A DNA stretch of 64,000 nt from Cladopsammia gracilis (taxonomy: Eukaryota; Cnidaria; Anthozoa; Scleractinia; Dendrophylliidae): contig JAJGOT010000017.1 of assembly GCA_022457155.1 (NCBI GenBank), positions 62,001 through 126,000 of the forward strand. Reading direction: 5' to 3'. Each line of letters begins with the position of its first letter. The first letter of the stretch is position 1. The notes beneath the pieces are model-generated. The model saw only the letters and a list, made by a program, of their open reading frames with translations. It did no database searches and was not told the origin of the DNA. Positions 43,001-57,300 of the stretch are shown one piece after another. The position numbers were made by a program, and so were the translations under genes.

Positions 43001-46000
43001 GGATGGGCATCCGGTCCTACAAGAAACGTAAATAACTAAAATTAGTATATACTAAAAACAGTGGATAGTATTGCTGGCGCGCTCTTATTGGCTACTGAAA
43101 CTCGGGAAAGCAAGTGCTATTCACCTCCAAGCAATTTGGCGTGAAAATTGTAATCTTTGACAGGAATAAACGAGTAATTTTCGTGCTATATTATCTGACT
43201 GTGTGTGCTATATTATCTCACTGTTTTAGCCACTTCGCGGCTCGGTAACTATCCACAAATAGCCACCACGTTCGAAAGTTTAAACGTCCCTAACAGGGGC
43301 TGTTTATCTGATGATCATCTCAGTCAAGTTAGTTGATCAATCCCTTACCTTTTTTGGGAACATTTTTGTATTTTTGTAAAAACGCTAAGAAAATAAAAGG
43401 CCACCCATCGCCAAAAGTGCAACTCACAGTATTTGTTATCGTGTTTAAGAAGGCCCGTTCTTTAACCAACCATTCACTACGTAGTTGTAATTTATCATTT
43501 ATAATTATATACACGTTATAATTTAAGAAAGAAATCGTACCACAATCCAAAGGTGAATAGCGTTCGCTTTAAAAGTGTTTCAGTTTTATGAATAGATCAA
43601 TCAGTAGTATGATTTGTAGTGTTTTACTTTGTATTCTCATTAAGATATATTGTGTTTCATGAGATATCATTACTTTTATCTTTTGACTCAACAAAGACCT
43701 TTTATTACTTATTTATACCCAGCGGACAAAGTTCAGCCAATTTAATACTGCACTATTAATTAAAAAGTTCATAAAGAAAGAAGTAGAGACGATTAATTGA
43801 TCTTACTGTCTTCAGCCGTAGTAATAGGCACATTCTTGCTTTCAATTCCACTTCCTTTGCTCGTTAACCCTTCCACTGTCACCATATACGTTGTAAACTT
43901 GCGCAAATTGGTTATAACCGCAGACGTAGTAGACTCATTGACTGCAAGTGCACTCCATTGTCGATCGTTTCCACTGTCAGTTGCTATGAAAGATATGTTG
44001 TAACCAAGAAGAATGCCGTGTACGTAACGGGGTGGGATCTTTTCCCATCGGACTTCAATACTTGTTGATGTAATGTTGTTGCCCATGACGTTAGCTGGAG
44101 GGCGACTGGGAACTAGAATTAATATTGCATTTTAATGAAGTATTTTGCAAATTTAAAAACATCATCCCATGTAATATATTGAGGAAAATATAAGGGTATA
44201 CCTAGTAGAGAAGCAAAAGAAAATGTTTACAGTGTTTACAGTCGTTGGAGCGATCGATCGATTGAGTGAAATCTCTACCCAAATGCAACAACTCATTCAA
44301 CGCTTCACGTATTCGCCACTTCAGAAACGAGAAGGAAACTGGGCCGTGTGAACTTTCGCGACGACTTCTGGGATCGGTACAGGGGATGCTTCTTTTGTCA
44401 GATACCACGCAGCTCTTTACAACATCTAATTTCATTGGACCTGTATATCATGCAGCTCTATTGTTTTTAGGTCTAGGGTCTATTGTTAGCCATTGTTGTG
44501 TTGTTTGTTCTATTGTTTTCTCAGCAAATCAGAGAAGACCTTGTAAGAGCTGCGTACTGCCCCTCTTTTGTCTCTGTCCCCAGTAAGAGTCCCAGAAGTC
44601 GTTGCGAAAGTTCACTAGGCCCAGTTTCCTTCTCGTTTCTAAAGTGGCGCATTCACGAGTTAAAAGGGACGACGTTTTCCGAAGATCTCCGAGAGGTGAT
44701 CGGTTTTATGACTATGTACCAAGAAAGTGCAGCAGAAACTTCTTCTTTGGCATTTCCAACCGCTCATTTGCTCTCACTTCATGTACAGGGATAATTTGGA
44801 GTAGAGGGTGTCGACGTACAATGGGAATAGTTATTTTATGCAATTTGACTGGAAAGGATTTAACGGTACACTTTGTAATCATTGAGAAGCAATACTGAAC
44901 CACGACAGTGCTGCGTCGCACATACGGCTTTTTTTTATGTTTTTTCATCAGTAAAATACTGCTTCTTATAAAGTCGGTGTAACTGTATTGTTTTTCTTTT
45001 TGTCTCCCGTAGCTGTCTTCTTAAAAGACAACTATATTTCAGTTAGTTAGTAAGTCATTTGGCTAGTCATTCAGTCAGTCATTCAGTCAGTCAGTGTATC
45101 TATCACACCGTCTGCACATCTACTGAACTGTTGCTTACTCTTTCTTATCTGTCTGTTTGATTTCAACAACCAATTATCCATTTACTTACTGTCTTCGTCG
45201 GTCGTCACAAACACTTCCTGCGACAGAGGCCCGTCTCCTTTCACAGTGAAACCGCTGACCTTAATACTATAGTTAGAAAACTTTAGAAGACCTTTTATAA
45301 GGGTGGAGGTGCTACCCGCTTCCGTCAAGTGAACACCCGTACTGACGTTACCGAATGCCTTGGTAGTGTAGATTATGCTATATCCCTGTAGAATTCCGTG
45401 GATGAATTGTTTTGGGATTGGAGACCATTCTACGTAAATGGCTGTGCTGCTTCTGTTGATGGCTTTAACATTTGATGGTACCATACTCGGTTCTAAGAGA
45501 GAGTGGAGAGAGAGAATGAAAGAATAAACATCTAAAATAATAACAAGTAACTCACTTTATTTACGTGTGAACGGTATTTAGAGTGCTAATTGTGAGCACT
45601 TTACAAATCTTAATGGATTTGGAGGAGTTGTTCTTGACAACAGAGAAAACCGGAGTACCTGGAGCAAATCACTTATCGCAAGACATATATTCGTGAAGGA
45701 GCTTTCGATACGAGTTCGACCACGTGCTAATCAGCTCTCGTGTACTCTCAACGAGTGGGACTTTCTTCAACTCTCCTTGACATCTTTTAGTTTGCCTGAG
45801 CTTAAGATGCTTCTGTTTTGTACCATAATCGTTCTGGTAGTATGAAATAACTTAACATCTAGTGGTCATACCATAACAAATATATAGTGGCGCGGGATAA
45901 CTGTAAGATGTTAAAAATACCCTGCCGTGTTGTGCATTTTACATATAAATCCAATTGTTTTCTAAAAGTACATATATAATTTGTTGTTGTTAAAAATTGT

Positions 46001-49000
46001 GTTTGGTTTGATAGTTATTTTCCTTTGCGTTTTCGTTGTTTTAGATTTTGGTAATTCACGCTAATCAATATGACAAAAAAGCAAAGAAAAATCAAACCAA
46101 AATCAAGTTTAAAGCACATTAGATATGGTTGACACATGTACGGACAGTGGGCCTATTTTTAATTTCTTACTATCTTCGTCTGTGCCCGCTATTATCGGCA
46201 TACTGTCCACTCCAACTCCTCGTCGATTAATTCCTGCCATTCGGAACTGATACTTAGTAAATTTCTTTAATCCAGTCACATGAGATGAAAGTTTTTCTCC
46301 TCCGACAACTTTCTGCCATAAACCAGCGAGGTCGTTGCTATCTGCTTCACTGAAGGAAATTCTGTATCCCAGGATTGGACCGTTGGAATAGCTAGATGGG
46401 ATAGGCAGCCATTTTAGTAGAATGGCAGTGGAACTTGAGTTGTTAGCTGTTACATTTACTGGAGCCATCACTGGGACTAGAATTGCAAATCGAAACAAAG
46501 AAGTGTCTATTTTTAAATCACATGGCTGAACTAGTCCACAATAAAAATTCGTGAATACGAAACAACCTTCGGACCCTCCCCTCTTCTAGGCGTTTTGCTC
46601 CATCGACCCCCTGCGTCCAGGTCAAGCCCAAGTCATACCGTCCAGAAGGACGTCGGACACCTTATTGAGACTTATATAACTGAGTAACTGTATAGCTTTC
46701 AGTTGAGGTTAGGGGTAGCAATTTATTTCGTCAAATTTAGCACTAAGCAACCCGAGAAGCTTGGTGGTACAGTGGTATGATGGACTATGTAAGCCCAAGT
46801 CTAGCTGAGGTCACAGGTTCAATCCTGAGTGGGGATTTTAGATTTTCTTTTTTACACTTAAAAATTTATTGAAAATAAAATTCTAAGTGTCGACATTACG
46901 TTATATAAGTCTCAATAAGTTGTCCGACGTCCTTCTGGACGGTATGATTTAGGCACAACCCTGCGTCCAACTCCCCACCCTCCAACGCCGGCCCCATGGG
47001 TAAGGCAGGTGATCGACCGAGTGGAAAATTGTATATGTTTACCCGTATGCTATAACTCCTTTTAACGCTTCGCGTATTCACGAGTTAAAAAAGGAGCATT
47101 CTGATTGGATTTCTGGCTGATCCAAAACTTTGTTGTATTGACGGCTAATTAACAGTTATAGTACGAATGCGAAGCGTTATATCGCCGGATACTTAGCCGA
47201 CGAGGACTTAGGCCAAGTTGGCTAAAATCAGCAATATTGCGCAAGATCGAGCACTATAACTGTTAATTAGCCGTGCTCCTTCATTCACTCTGTGTCGAGT
47301 GGTTGAACTTTGAACCAGCTTTCATTCAGCTTCGCCGAAAAACACTGCGACACAATGCGAAAATTTTACGCCTTTTTTTGTTCAATCATGTGTTCAATAA
47401 TTTTTCTCTTTTCTTTTCTTCCTTTCCCCTTTTCTATCTAGTAGTTCACGCATTTTTTCTCCTAAAAACAAGAAATTTCAGGCAGCAGTCATTTTCACGT
47501 TCCTTTGAAATGAGAAATTTACCTCCATCGCTGGATATACGTCATGTAGACCTAACGTATATCGAGAGCTTTTTGACCGTATTTGGGCAGTGTATCAATG
47601 TGTTGAATTATGAACTAAATTGCGTAGAAAATAAAGTCACTGATATGCGGCAAAATAAAGCAAGGAAAAACATATTTGTTAAACGTCTAGTATATAAAGA
47701 AATTTCTGCGTTAGTGTTTTTTCTTAATTTCGTCCCACGCGTTCGCCGGAAATTGATGTTCTATTTGAACAATAATCCGCGATAATTACCTGAAGTTATT
47801 TGAAACATCTTTAGCTAAGTAGTTGATATATTTAGTTTTTCTATCGTTCTGTTCATTTATCATTTACAGGGTGGTTCTAAGTTTTGGGAGTCCATGGAAT
47901 TTTCAGAATATATAAAATTTAAAAAAGTGCAAGTTCAAATGAAAGCCGTTTGGTAGTACTGTACTGTGGTTCTCTTTATTAAGCTTTATATGTTGGTTCA
48001 CATCTTTTCAGTCCGTTGTTGAAATCCAAAAGTGTGACCATTAAAATGAAAACTACTGAGCAGTAGCTTCCCGTGGTACTGTTATTTTTCATACTTTTGA
48101 GTCTGTGGATGAAATCCTAAAGTGTGACCATTCAAATGAAAGCTATTGAGCAGTACTTTCCCGTTGTGCTGTTTATTATGCTGTACAAGGTGGTTCTAAC
48201 TTTTGAGTCTGTGGGTGAAATCCTAAAGTGTGACCATTCAAATGAAAGCTATTGAGCAGTACTTTCCTGCGGTGCTGTTTATTATGCTGTACAAGGTGGT
48301 TCTAACTTTTAAGTCTGTGGGTGAGATCCTCAAGTGTGACCATTCAAATGAAAGCTACTGAGCAGTACTTTCCTGTGGTGCTGTTTATTATGCTGTACAA
48401 GGTGGTTCTAACTTTTGAGACTGTGGATAAAATCCTAAAGTGTGACCATTCAAATGAAAGCTACTGAGCAGTACTTTCGTGTGATGCTGTTTATTATGCT
48501 GTACAAGGTGGTTCTAACTTTTGAGACTGTGGATAAAATCCTAAAGTGTGACCATTCAAATGAAAGTATTGAGAAGTACTTTCCTGTAGTGCTGTTTATT
48601 ATGCCGTGGATAAAATCCTAATTTGTGACTATTCAAATGAAAGCTACTGAGCAGTACTTTCCTTTGGTACTGTTTATTATGATGTAGGAGGTGGTTTTAA
48701 CTTTTCAGTCTGTGGATGAAATCCTAAAATGTGACCATCATTTACTGATGAAAGCTACTAGCAGTACTTTCCTGTGGCACTCTGCTTTGTCACCCTGTAC
48801 AGAGTGGCTCCTAGTTTTAAGTGTGCGGTGTAAGTGCAGTTTACAAAATGAAATTTTCGATTTTCGAATTTAAACGATCTGCGGTAGAAATAGGCTCGAT
48901 TTCTGCCCTTAACTCGGGTCTGGTTTTTCTCTCCGATATTTCATTTCCCGAAAGGCGACTGGTAATAAAGCGTAGGGTAAAAAATTCAAGAACAAAGAGG

Positions 49001-51338
49001 AATTATTTCTTACCATCTGGTGAAGTAAAATTTACAGCTGAGACGGATAAATCGTCAAGTTTTCTTTCCGTGTAAATGGCATCTTGAAGTGGAGTGATGC
49101 CTTTGTAGGACTGGTGAAAAAGACTGACGGAAAACTCAGCAATGACGCTCCCCTTTCTTCAAGAGAAAAATCAAATCAAAATTTATTACTGCATCGAAGG
49201 CAAAGGTATAAAGTCACATACAAGTCACATGGAAACCAGCATGAAACAACCTGTAGCATTATTGCTACTCCCTCGTGGATTAGATGCCGGTCCATTGCAA
49301 GGTCATCCCCAGTATTTTATTAGATTTTCTAATTTTTTTTTTGCTGGTACCCAATTATACACCTGAGTGAAGATAGACAATGTGAAGTAACCTCAAATGT
49401 CTTTTGCTAGCCGAAGGCGAGATCTCACTTAGCCTTCGCTTCGTTTGCTTTTCGGTGGACACGCACTTTACACGGACTGTCTTGTACATATCTACAACTT
49501 GTTCCCGTTAAATTCACCTAACGTTTTCAGTTGATAAAATGATTTATCCTTCATCTACCAAAATAAGCTCTTTGATTCTTGAAGAACTACGTCTGATAAC
49601 TGCGAAATGACAATTTTAGTCAGCCAACTTCACCAAATTCATTATTTTCTCTTTCATTGTGACGCTTTTTCGAGCTCTCACGCTTGAATAACCCGCCATT
49701 GTAGTTCTTTAATTTGCACGAATGTCCGGCCATTTTGCCCGATGGTCTCTCCTTCAGATATATACTGATGGATATTGCCTGGTACCTCTGTACCGTCCAC
49801 TCAAAGGGAGCCTCCACTGATATAACAACTTGATGTTAAATTGATAGATATAAAGTTTAAATTTAATATATAAAGTCTAAATTTAATAACAAGTGGAAAG
49901 AAAATGTTATTGTGCTCTATTGTCAAGAATCGATTTGCCTTTGTATGCAAAAATAGCCCTTTTTGCAGTTAACCTTTCTCTTTTACAATAAAAGTCAACG
50001 TGGTTGCGAAGCAATTTCGGGCAGAAACTATGAAATTGCCCGAAATTGCCTCTCAACCACGTTGATTTTTATTGTAATGCAAATGAGAAAGGTTAACCGC
50101 GAAAAGAGCTATAAGGCAACCATATGACGTCACAAAAATTCAAAATGGCTGCGCACGGGAAATTTAAAAGCGAAAATAGGTGATATTTATATCCAATATT
50201 TCTGAACACTAAAATTTTCTTTTCACTTGTTATTGGAAAAATTGAAATTAAGACCTTATTTCCATCAATTTAACATTAATTTGTTGTAACGGTGGAGGTT
50301 CTCTTCAAGAATAACACAACTTACTTAAATGAAAAAATCGTCACTCCGGAAACAGCCTTTTCTCCCATGATTGCTTTAACCTGTACAGACAACAAAATAA
50401 TGGGTTGCTGGGATTAATTAAGAAGATAAAATGTTTACTTGCATGAGAATGAATAAAATAAATAATGCGAAAATGTTCGGTCTTTGACGAAATCAACCGC
50501 CGTCCGTGACACACGCTGTCTTTGACAAGTGTATCTCGAAATTGCCCATTTTACACTGTTGTATGCTTAGTAATCTGGGGCTAGAATTACAAAGCTTTCT
50601 TAAAGCGCCTATGAAATGAACTTTTTGACCCGTTTCTTAAACTGGTTCCACTGATTCATTATTTTCCAATTTAAGTTATGGTCAAGCGCGCAATCTAGTT
50701 TTTTTCTTACCGGAAATTTGGCCTATTTGAACCAAAAAGATGGGACAACCAGCACGCAATCAAAATATGCAAATTAGGACTTGTGACGTCAGCAGTTGTG
50801 CAGACCTTCGTAGTCAACATGGCAATCAAAATTCATCGTCGGAGGACATTTCCAGCTGAGCAAAACTGCTAAACAGATAGCTAAAAAAATGGTTTGTTTA
50901 CGAGAAACACTGAAGCGTCTGAAAGCGACACCACAACTCATGACGTCCCAAGTTATTTGCTTCTGCTTCTGTTTTTCTGCCGTAAGGATCAGTTTGCCGT
51001 TTCTTTTGTTTCACTTCAAGTATTAATACTGATCTGGGTTTGGAAACTCAGATCCGGCCTTCTTTAACGGCTTGTTGCAGTGATCGTGCATTCTATGTTT
51101 CTTTATACAGTTATAGTAGTTCCAGGCCCCAGGACACGAAAAGTTCATTTTGGACCAACTTTGGACGTCCCAAAAAATACTTTTCGTTGCTTGACCATAA
51201 CTTAAATTAGAAAAGTATGAATCAGTGGAACATGGACTCCAATTATTTAGTATAAGAAACGGGTTGAAAATTTAATTTCATAGGAAATTTAACTTGCGTT
51301 CTTTTAACTTGACAGCTATTCATACATACATACATACA

Positions 51339-51370
<32 letters not shown>

Positions 51371-54300
51371 CTTTTTGTTAAGGCAGGTTGATATGTGGCA
51401 ACCTAAAGGCTGGTGGGGACCTCCGAACATTACTTCGTTTACATTTTATAACTGGGCCTTGGTTCCGTACTAGAAAATGTTTAGTTGAGATAATAGCAAC
51501 TTCAGGTTTGGTCACGTGAATGGTAGATGACGTTCAACATACTACAAAATAACATAAACAACTTCAGTTTGTCCAAGTTTGGTTATCCGAGAAAGATATG
51601 CATGAATGGTGAAATCCTGGTCCTCACAACTTAGGGCTGGTAACCCTGTTGTGCAAACTGAAGAACGCACGGTAAAATCCATTATTACATTTGTGGTCAA
51701 TTCGTATTACATTTGAGGGCTTTATTACATTTGTGGTCAATCCTTATTACATTTGAGGGCTTTATTGCATTTGTGGTCAATTATTACATTTGTGGCTTCA
51801 ACACGGACACACCCCTTAATACGGACAGTTTTCTCGGTCCCGGCCGAACGCCCATACATTTTCTCTAAAATTTGCCCTAATTACGGACACCCTATTGAAT
51901 ACGCTTTTGCCAAGTCATAATTATTTAGTGTATTGGCGGGGTTAGATGTGATAATTTACCGCATGTAGTCAGTTTTCGTAAGAACAATAGAACGCTTAAA
52001 TTAGTCTGTCCGAGATTGTAGCTTCTGAACAATGTGTTTTCAAGGAGGAAGGTCTGTATCACAACGAAGTCGACTCCAGACTCGCTTCCACTCAAAGGCC
52101 AGGAAACTAAGCAAAAAAATGTAAAATGAGCTACTGGTCTAGACATACCCCAAACTTAATTTTCAGGCGAAGTAGGTTCGCTCGGCTATTCTTTTCAGTT
52201 GCCAGTCCGGCGTCCCACTTTTCTGATGTAAGGTTCACTGCCATGTTGAAGACGATATCTGAAAAATAAAATAAAATAGATTTGGCGACCGCATAAGGAG
52301 CATGGATTAAGCTACAAGCAAAACTGGCTCCAGAACCGTTAAAACGCGCTGGGGACAAAACGTTGGCCATTGACCGTATACTTGAGTAATGTTTGTGCGC
52401 GACTCAGGTAAAAACGCTATTTAAGAAATTGATTTGAAACGTGCTGTTCACACTCTTGTGTCCCGAGCAGTTTTCATGTGAGCGTACATGATTATCACAT
52501 AGAATAGCAGTACATCTGCAATGCAGCCGAATTATTCTTGGATTGCGTTTCTAGCAAGTTCTTCTTGAATTCGAAGAACGTTCAGTTGTTAACTACTAAT
52601 GAATTATTGACAATTACGCATATTGAATGAAAATGGAGAAGATTATTGCAGATAAAATAAGGGTGAATTTGAAAGGGCGTGGCTGAATCAAGTTCAAATT
52701 GCGCAAATGGTGACGTAGCTCATTTAACATCACGTGAGAAAATAGGCAGAATAAGCCAACCTGGGCATTTTTCAGTATTGCATTCAACAGACTCGATGCT
52801 TGGTCCCAGACTACTACAATTTCGTCCTCCGTGAGCAGGTGCTGGACTCGTGCAATTTCGTCTTCTAATGAGCTTGCCTCCGCCGCACGTGCGAGTACAC
52901 GCCTCAAACCTTGTCCACTCGCTGTAGCCGCCATGAACAGGGCACGGGGCTGTGTTGCACATTTCCACTTCTGACGCAGGGCCAAGCCTTAGGCAGTCAC
53001 GCCCACCATGTTTGGGATAGGGATTTCTGCACAGCCTCCATCGTTTTCTGTGTCCGCCATTGCATGATCGCGTGCAGTTGGAAAATCTAGTCCACTCACT
53101 GTAACCTCCGTCGATGGGACATGGTCTTAGATAACATTCACTCACATCGACATCCAAACCAAAGCTTGAGCAATTCCGTCCGCCATACTGCGGCACTGGA
53201 TTTGTGCAGTTTCTCGTTCGCTGTGTTGTACCTCTGCCACAACTCGTGGAACATTTGGTAAATTCAGACCAAGTCGTGTAACCACCATCTATAGGGCATG
53301 GGTGTACATTGCATGCTTTTACGTCCACGGATGGCCCAGTCAAAGAACAATTCTTTCCCCCATGAAGAGGCACAGGATTAGAGCAATTTCTGCTTCTATA
53401 CATAGTGCCATTACCACAGGATAGCGTACAATCGGTGAAGTTGCCCCACGCAGTGAAACCACCGTCTACAGGACAGGGAAAAACGTTGCAAGGCTGAATA
53501 TCTATTGAGGGACCTAATGAAGAACAGTTGTTTCCACCATGTTGTGCAGTGGGGTTTGAACAATTACGTGTTCTTATATTCGTCCCACTACCACAACTTT
53601 TGCTACAACTACTAAAGTTTGACCAGGCAGAATAATTGCCATGAACTGGACAAGGAAAAACATTACAAGTTCGAACTTCTTTTAAAGCACCCAAGAGAGC
53701 ACAGTTTCTACCACCATGCTTCGGAAAAGGATTGGAACAATTCCGAGTTCTTGTTTTAGTTCCGTTGCCGCAACTTTTACTGCAAACAGTGAAGATTGAC
53801 CAAGAAGAAAAATTGCCATGGACCGGACAAGAAAATACATTACAACTTCTAATCTCTTTTGAAGGGCCAAATAAGGAACAATTTTTGCCACCATGTTGAG
53901 GCTCAGGGTTTGAACAAGTTCGTCGTCTTTCCATTGTCCCATTACCACAACTTTTGCTGCAAATGCTAAAATTGGACCACGCCGAGTAATTGCCATCAAC
54001 TGGACAAGGGAAAGTATTACATTCTTTAATTTCCTCTGCAGGTCCTAACGACAAACAATCTTTCCCTCCAATTCCGGGAACAGGGTTAGAGCAACTTCGC
54101 GTTCTTTTCATTTTGCCGTTAGAGCACGTCTTGGTGCAAGCGCTAAACGCTGACCATTGAGTATAATCCCCATTAATCGGACATTCGAACACATTACACA
54201 CTACAAACTCAATACCCTCTCCACTGCAATAGTCTCCGCCATGCATTGGTTCGGGATTGGTGCAATATCTTGTTCTATTTTGTAAACCGACTCCACAAGT

Positions 54301-57300
54301 TCTTGAGCACGTACTGAATGTTGTCCACTCTGTGAATCCTCCATGCACAGGGCACTTACGTAATAAACAACTTTGCACCTCCACAGACACACCGAGATGT
54401 GAACAGTTCCTTCCTCCGTATTGAGGTTCCGGATTAGAGCAGTTACGCATTCTTTTCGTTTCTCCTATTCCACAGGATGTTGTACAATCGCTAAATTCTG
54501 TCCACTGGGTGTAACCACCATTTATTGGACAATGGCGAGTGTTGCATGGCTGTATTTCTGTATTTGATCCCAAACTTGAACAGTTCTTTCCACCGTGTTG
54601 CGGTTCAGGATTTGAACAATTTCTAGTTCTCGTTCGTGTACCATTTTCACAGGATTTTGTACACTCGCTAAATTCTGTCCACTGTGTGTAACCACCATTT
54701 ATTTGACAACGGTGAGTGTTGCATTGTTGTAGTTCAGTATGCGATCCCAAACGTGAACAATCATTTCCACCGTGTTGCGGTTCAGGATTTGAACAATTTC
54801 TAGTTCTCGTTCGCGTACCATTTCCGCAGGATTTCGTACACTCGCTAAATTCAGTCCATTCACTAAAACCACCGTGAATGGGGCAGAAATTCGTGTTACA
54901 AATTTCAACTTCTACATTTGGTCCAAAATGTGAACAGTTTCTCCCACCGTTCCTAGGTGTAGGATTAGAGCAAAATCTACTCCTTTGTCTTGTTCCATTA
55001 CCACAAGTCACCGTACATGGAGAAAACTCCTTCCAGTTACTATAACCACCATTTATAGGACAGGGATGTGTGTTACATTCCTTCGCTTCGATCGATAATC
55101 CCAGTCGAGAGCAATTTCTGCCTCCGTGTTTAGGTTCGGGATTCGAGCACTTTCGGGACCTTCTCGTGATGCCAGACCCGCAGGATTTGCTACAGTTACT
55201 GAACACAGACCATTCTGTGAACCCTCCGTGAATAGGGCAACGCGTTAGAAAACAAGATTTGGTTTCTTCGGCAGCTCCAAGGGTAGAACAGTTTTTACCG
55301 CGATTTTTTGGTGGGGGACTGGTGCAGGTTCGGGTGCGTTTCATTGTGCCGTTGCCACAGGTTACTGAGCATGCGTTGAATTCGGACCACTCGCTGTATT
55401 TTCCATTAACTGAAAAACATAAATTAAAATATAATTTCTCACTGAAGTACTTAAACACTTAGCTTCTGATCGTTTGCCTTATTTAATGTCTAGTAATTCT
55501 GACAATCTCTTTGAGAACCATATAACTTTTATATTATTCTATTTAAGTACAACACTCTAAATAACCTGAAAAAAGGATCGGTATTTATGTCTTTACTTAT
55601 TTAGGTAACCTATTGATTTGCAGCCATACCGCTTACAAAATTGGCAGCGTTTACCATATTTGAAGCCAAACACCCTGAAACGTAAAATTCTAAGACCTGG
55701 CGTGAACAATTAAGCAGTCGAATAATAAATAACTTATTACTGCATTTATTAACCACACTTGTGGATATGTAATCGGGGAGGGGTGGGGGAGGGATGGGGT
55801 GCTAAGCTTATAATGTAATTTCCTAACCGGCTTTCATGAAAGCATACAATGTAATATTAGAGAGATTAAGCATCACGTTCTTTTTCCCGCCAAGCGAAAA
55901 ATATCCAACTTTTGCCGTTGCTGTTTGGCGTAATTCTACGTGAAAGTGAGTTGTTTCGCGTTTGTCATAAACATGTCAAGTTGTCAACTGTTTGCAATTT
56001 TTCTGATGGATTTATTTAACGATTCGTGGAAAAGTAAGATAATCGACTGCAGGCTGACGTTTGTCGTTTGCCGTTTGCCTTAGAACGCTCAGCTTAATCT
56101 CTCTAATATCATGTCTTTTTTACATGACAACACCATCAGTTATGCAAAAAAAAAAAAAGAAGAAGACGCCGTTCAACATAATGCGTTTTCTATCGCTTAA
56201 TTTACCATTTATGTAGTTTTCCGACCACGTATTCGTTTTCATTCGTTAAGCCTGTCCGCCCGTGAAGGGATGAAAACGATCGTCAGTTGTTTCGTTGTTG
56301 TTACGACTTCGGTTTCGAAAATATCCATTTTCGATCGTGGACGAAAGGCCAAACCGTATAAAAAAATTTCATTTTCAAGATCTCCACTTTGGACAGCGTT
56401 TTTGTTTTTGATCGTTCACGTGTGCACGTAGGGCCTCGCCGTGTATTAAGCACAAACCCTTTAATTTCCAGAGTCAATTATTGATTACGGAGACACGAAG
56501 TGTAGTTCTAACGTTTGAGTCTGTGGACGAAATCCTATGGTATGACCATTCAAATGTAACCTCTTTGGCAGTACTATTGCATGGAACAATTTGTTTTTCA
56601 ATATTTTACAAAATAAATTAAAATTTGGGATTTTTCTTGAATTTTGACGTTTAGCACTCTTGAGTGTTAAAGATTTACTATCAGAGTCAACGGCTTTTAT
56701 TCCACTTCCTAGGAAACCACCACTCAGAACAGATATATTAAATGAGGCAGTAAAATTCACAGGGGGAGACCCACGTTTATTTTTGAATTTGTTTCTTGTT
56801 GGATAACAAAGCCAACTTGAAGATAAAAATAATCTTGAAACTGAAAACACTTCATAGCAGTTAATTTAAAATCCATGGAAGTCGTTTCTAATTGATCACT
56901 TATTTTAGTGGACTGCGGTCTTGCAGTTCTTAACTGATAATTTTTAGTTTTTAAGATAGTTTGATCTGTTTGATAGTTTTTAAGATTTTATGTAAAGCGC
57001 TTTTGGATGCCTTCAGAAAAGGCGCTATATAAATTGTACACTATTTTTATCATTTTTTTTTTGTTATTTAGTCCAGAGTTTTCTCTGGAATTTTGTCGTA
57101 TGATACGTAGCATTTTATTCAGAAAGAGGATAATCTTCAATTATAATAGTTTTCAAATTAAAGGTAAAACCAAAGAGATGACGAACTTGAAATGTTTTGG
57201 CAAACTTTGTGTTATACTCGCATCTTTCGTGTTCCTGTTTATATACTGGCAAGGCGTCGGGGACTTAAACAATTTAATTCGAATCGATGTTGTTTTGTGC

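Noticed and set aside
47273..47785. 170-codon plus-strand frame
   Set aside because: Lies in an intron next to an inverted repeat (47,148-47,272); no domain, signal or splice context that I recognise. It could be a transposon remnant but is too weak to list as a gene.
51700..51900. Repeated ATTACATTTGTGGTCAAT and ACGGACA words
   Set aside because: Short diverged repeat tails, probably element remnants; borders could not be set.
56485..56850. Possible extra exon of the channel gene in intron 1
   Set aside because: Exons 1 and 2 already join in phase. Part of this frame overlaps satellite S and matches a repeat at 31,790.
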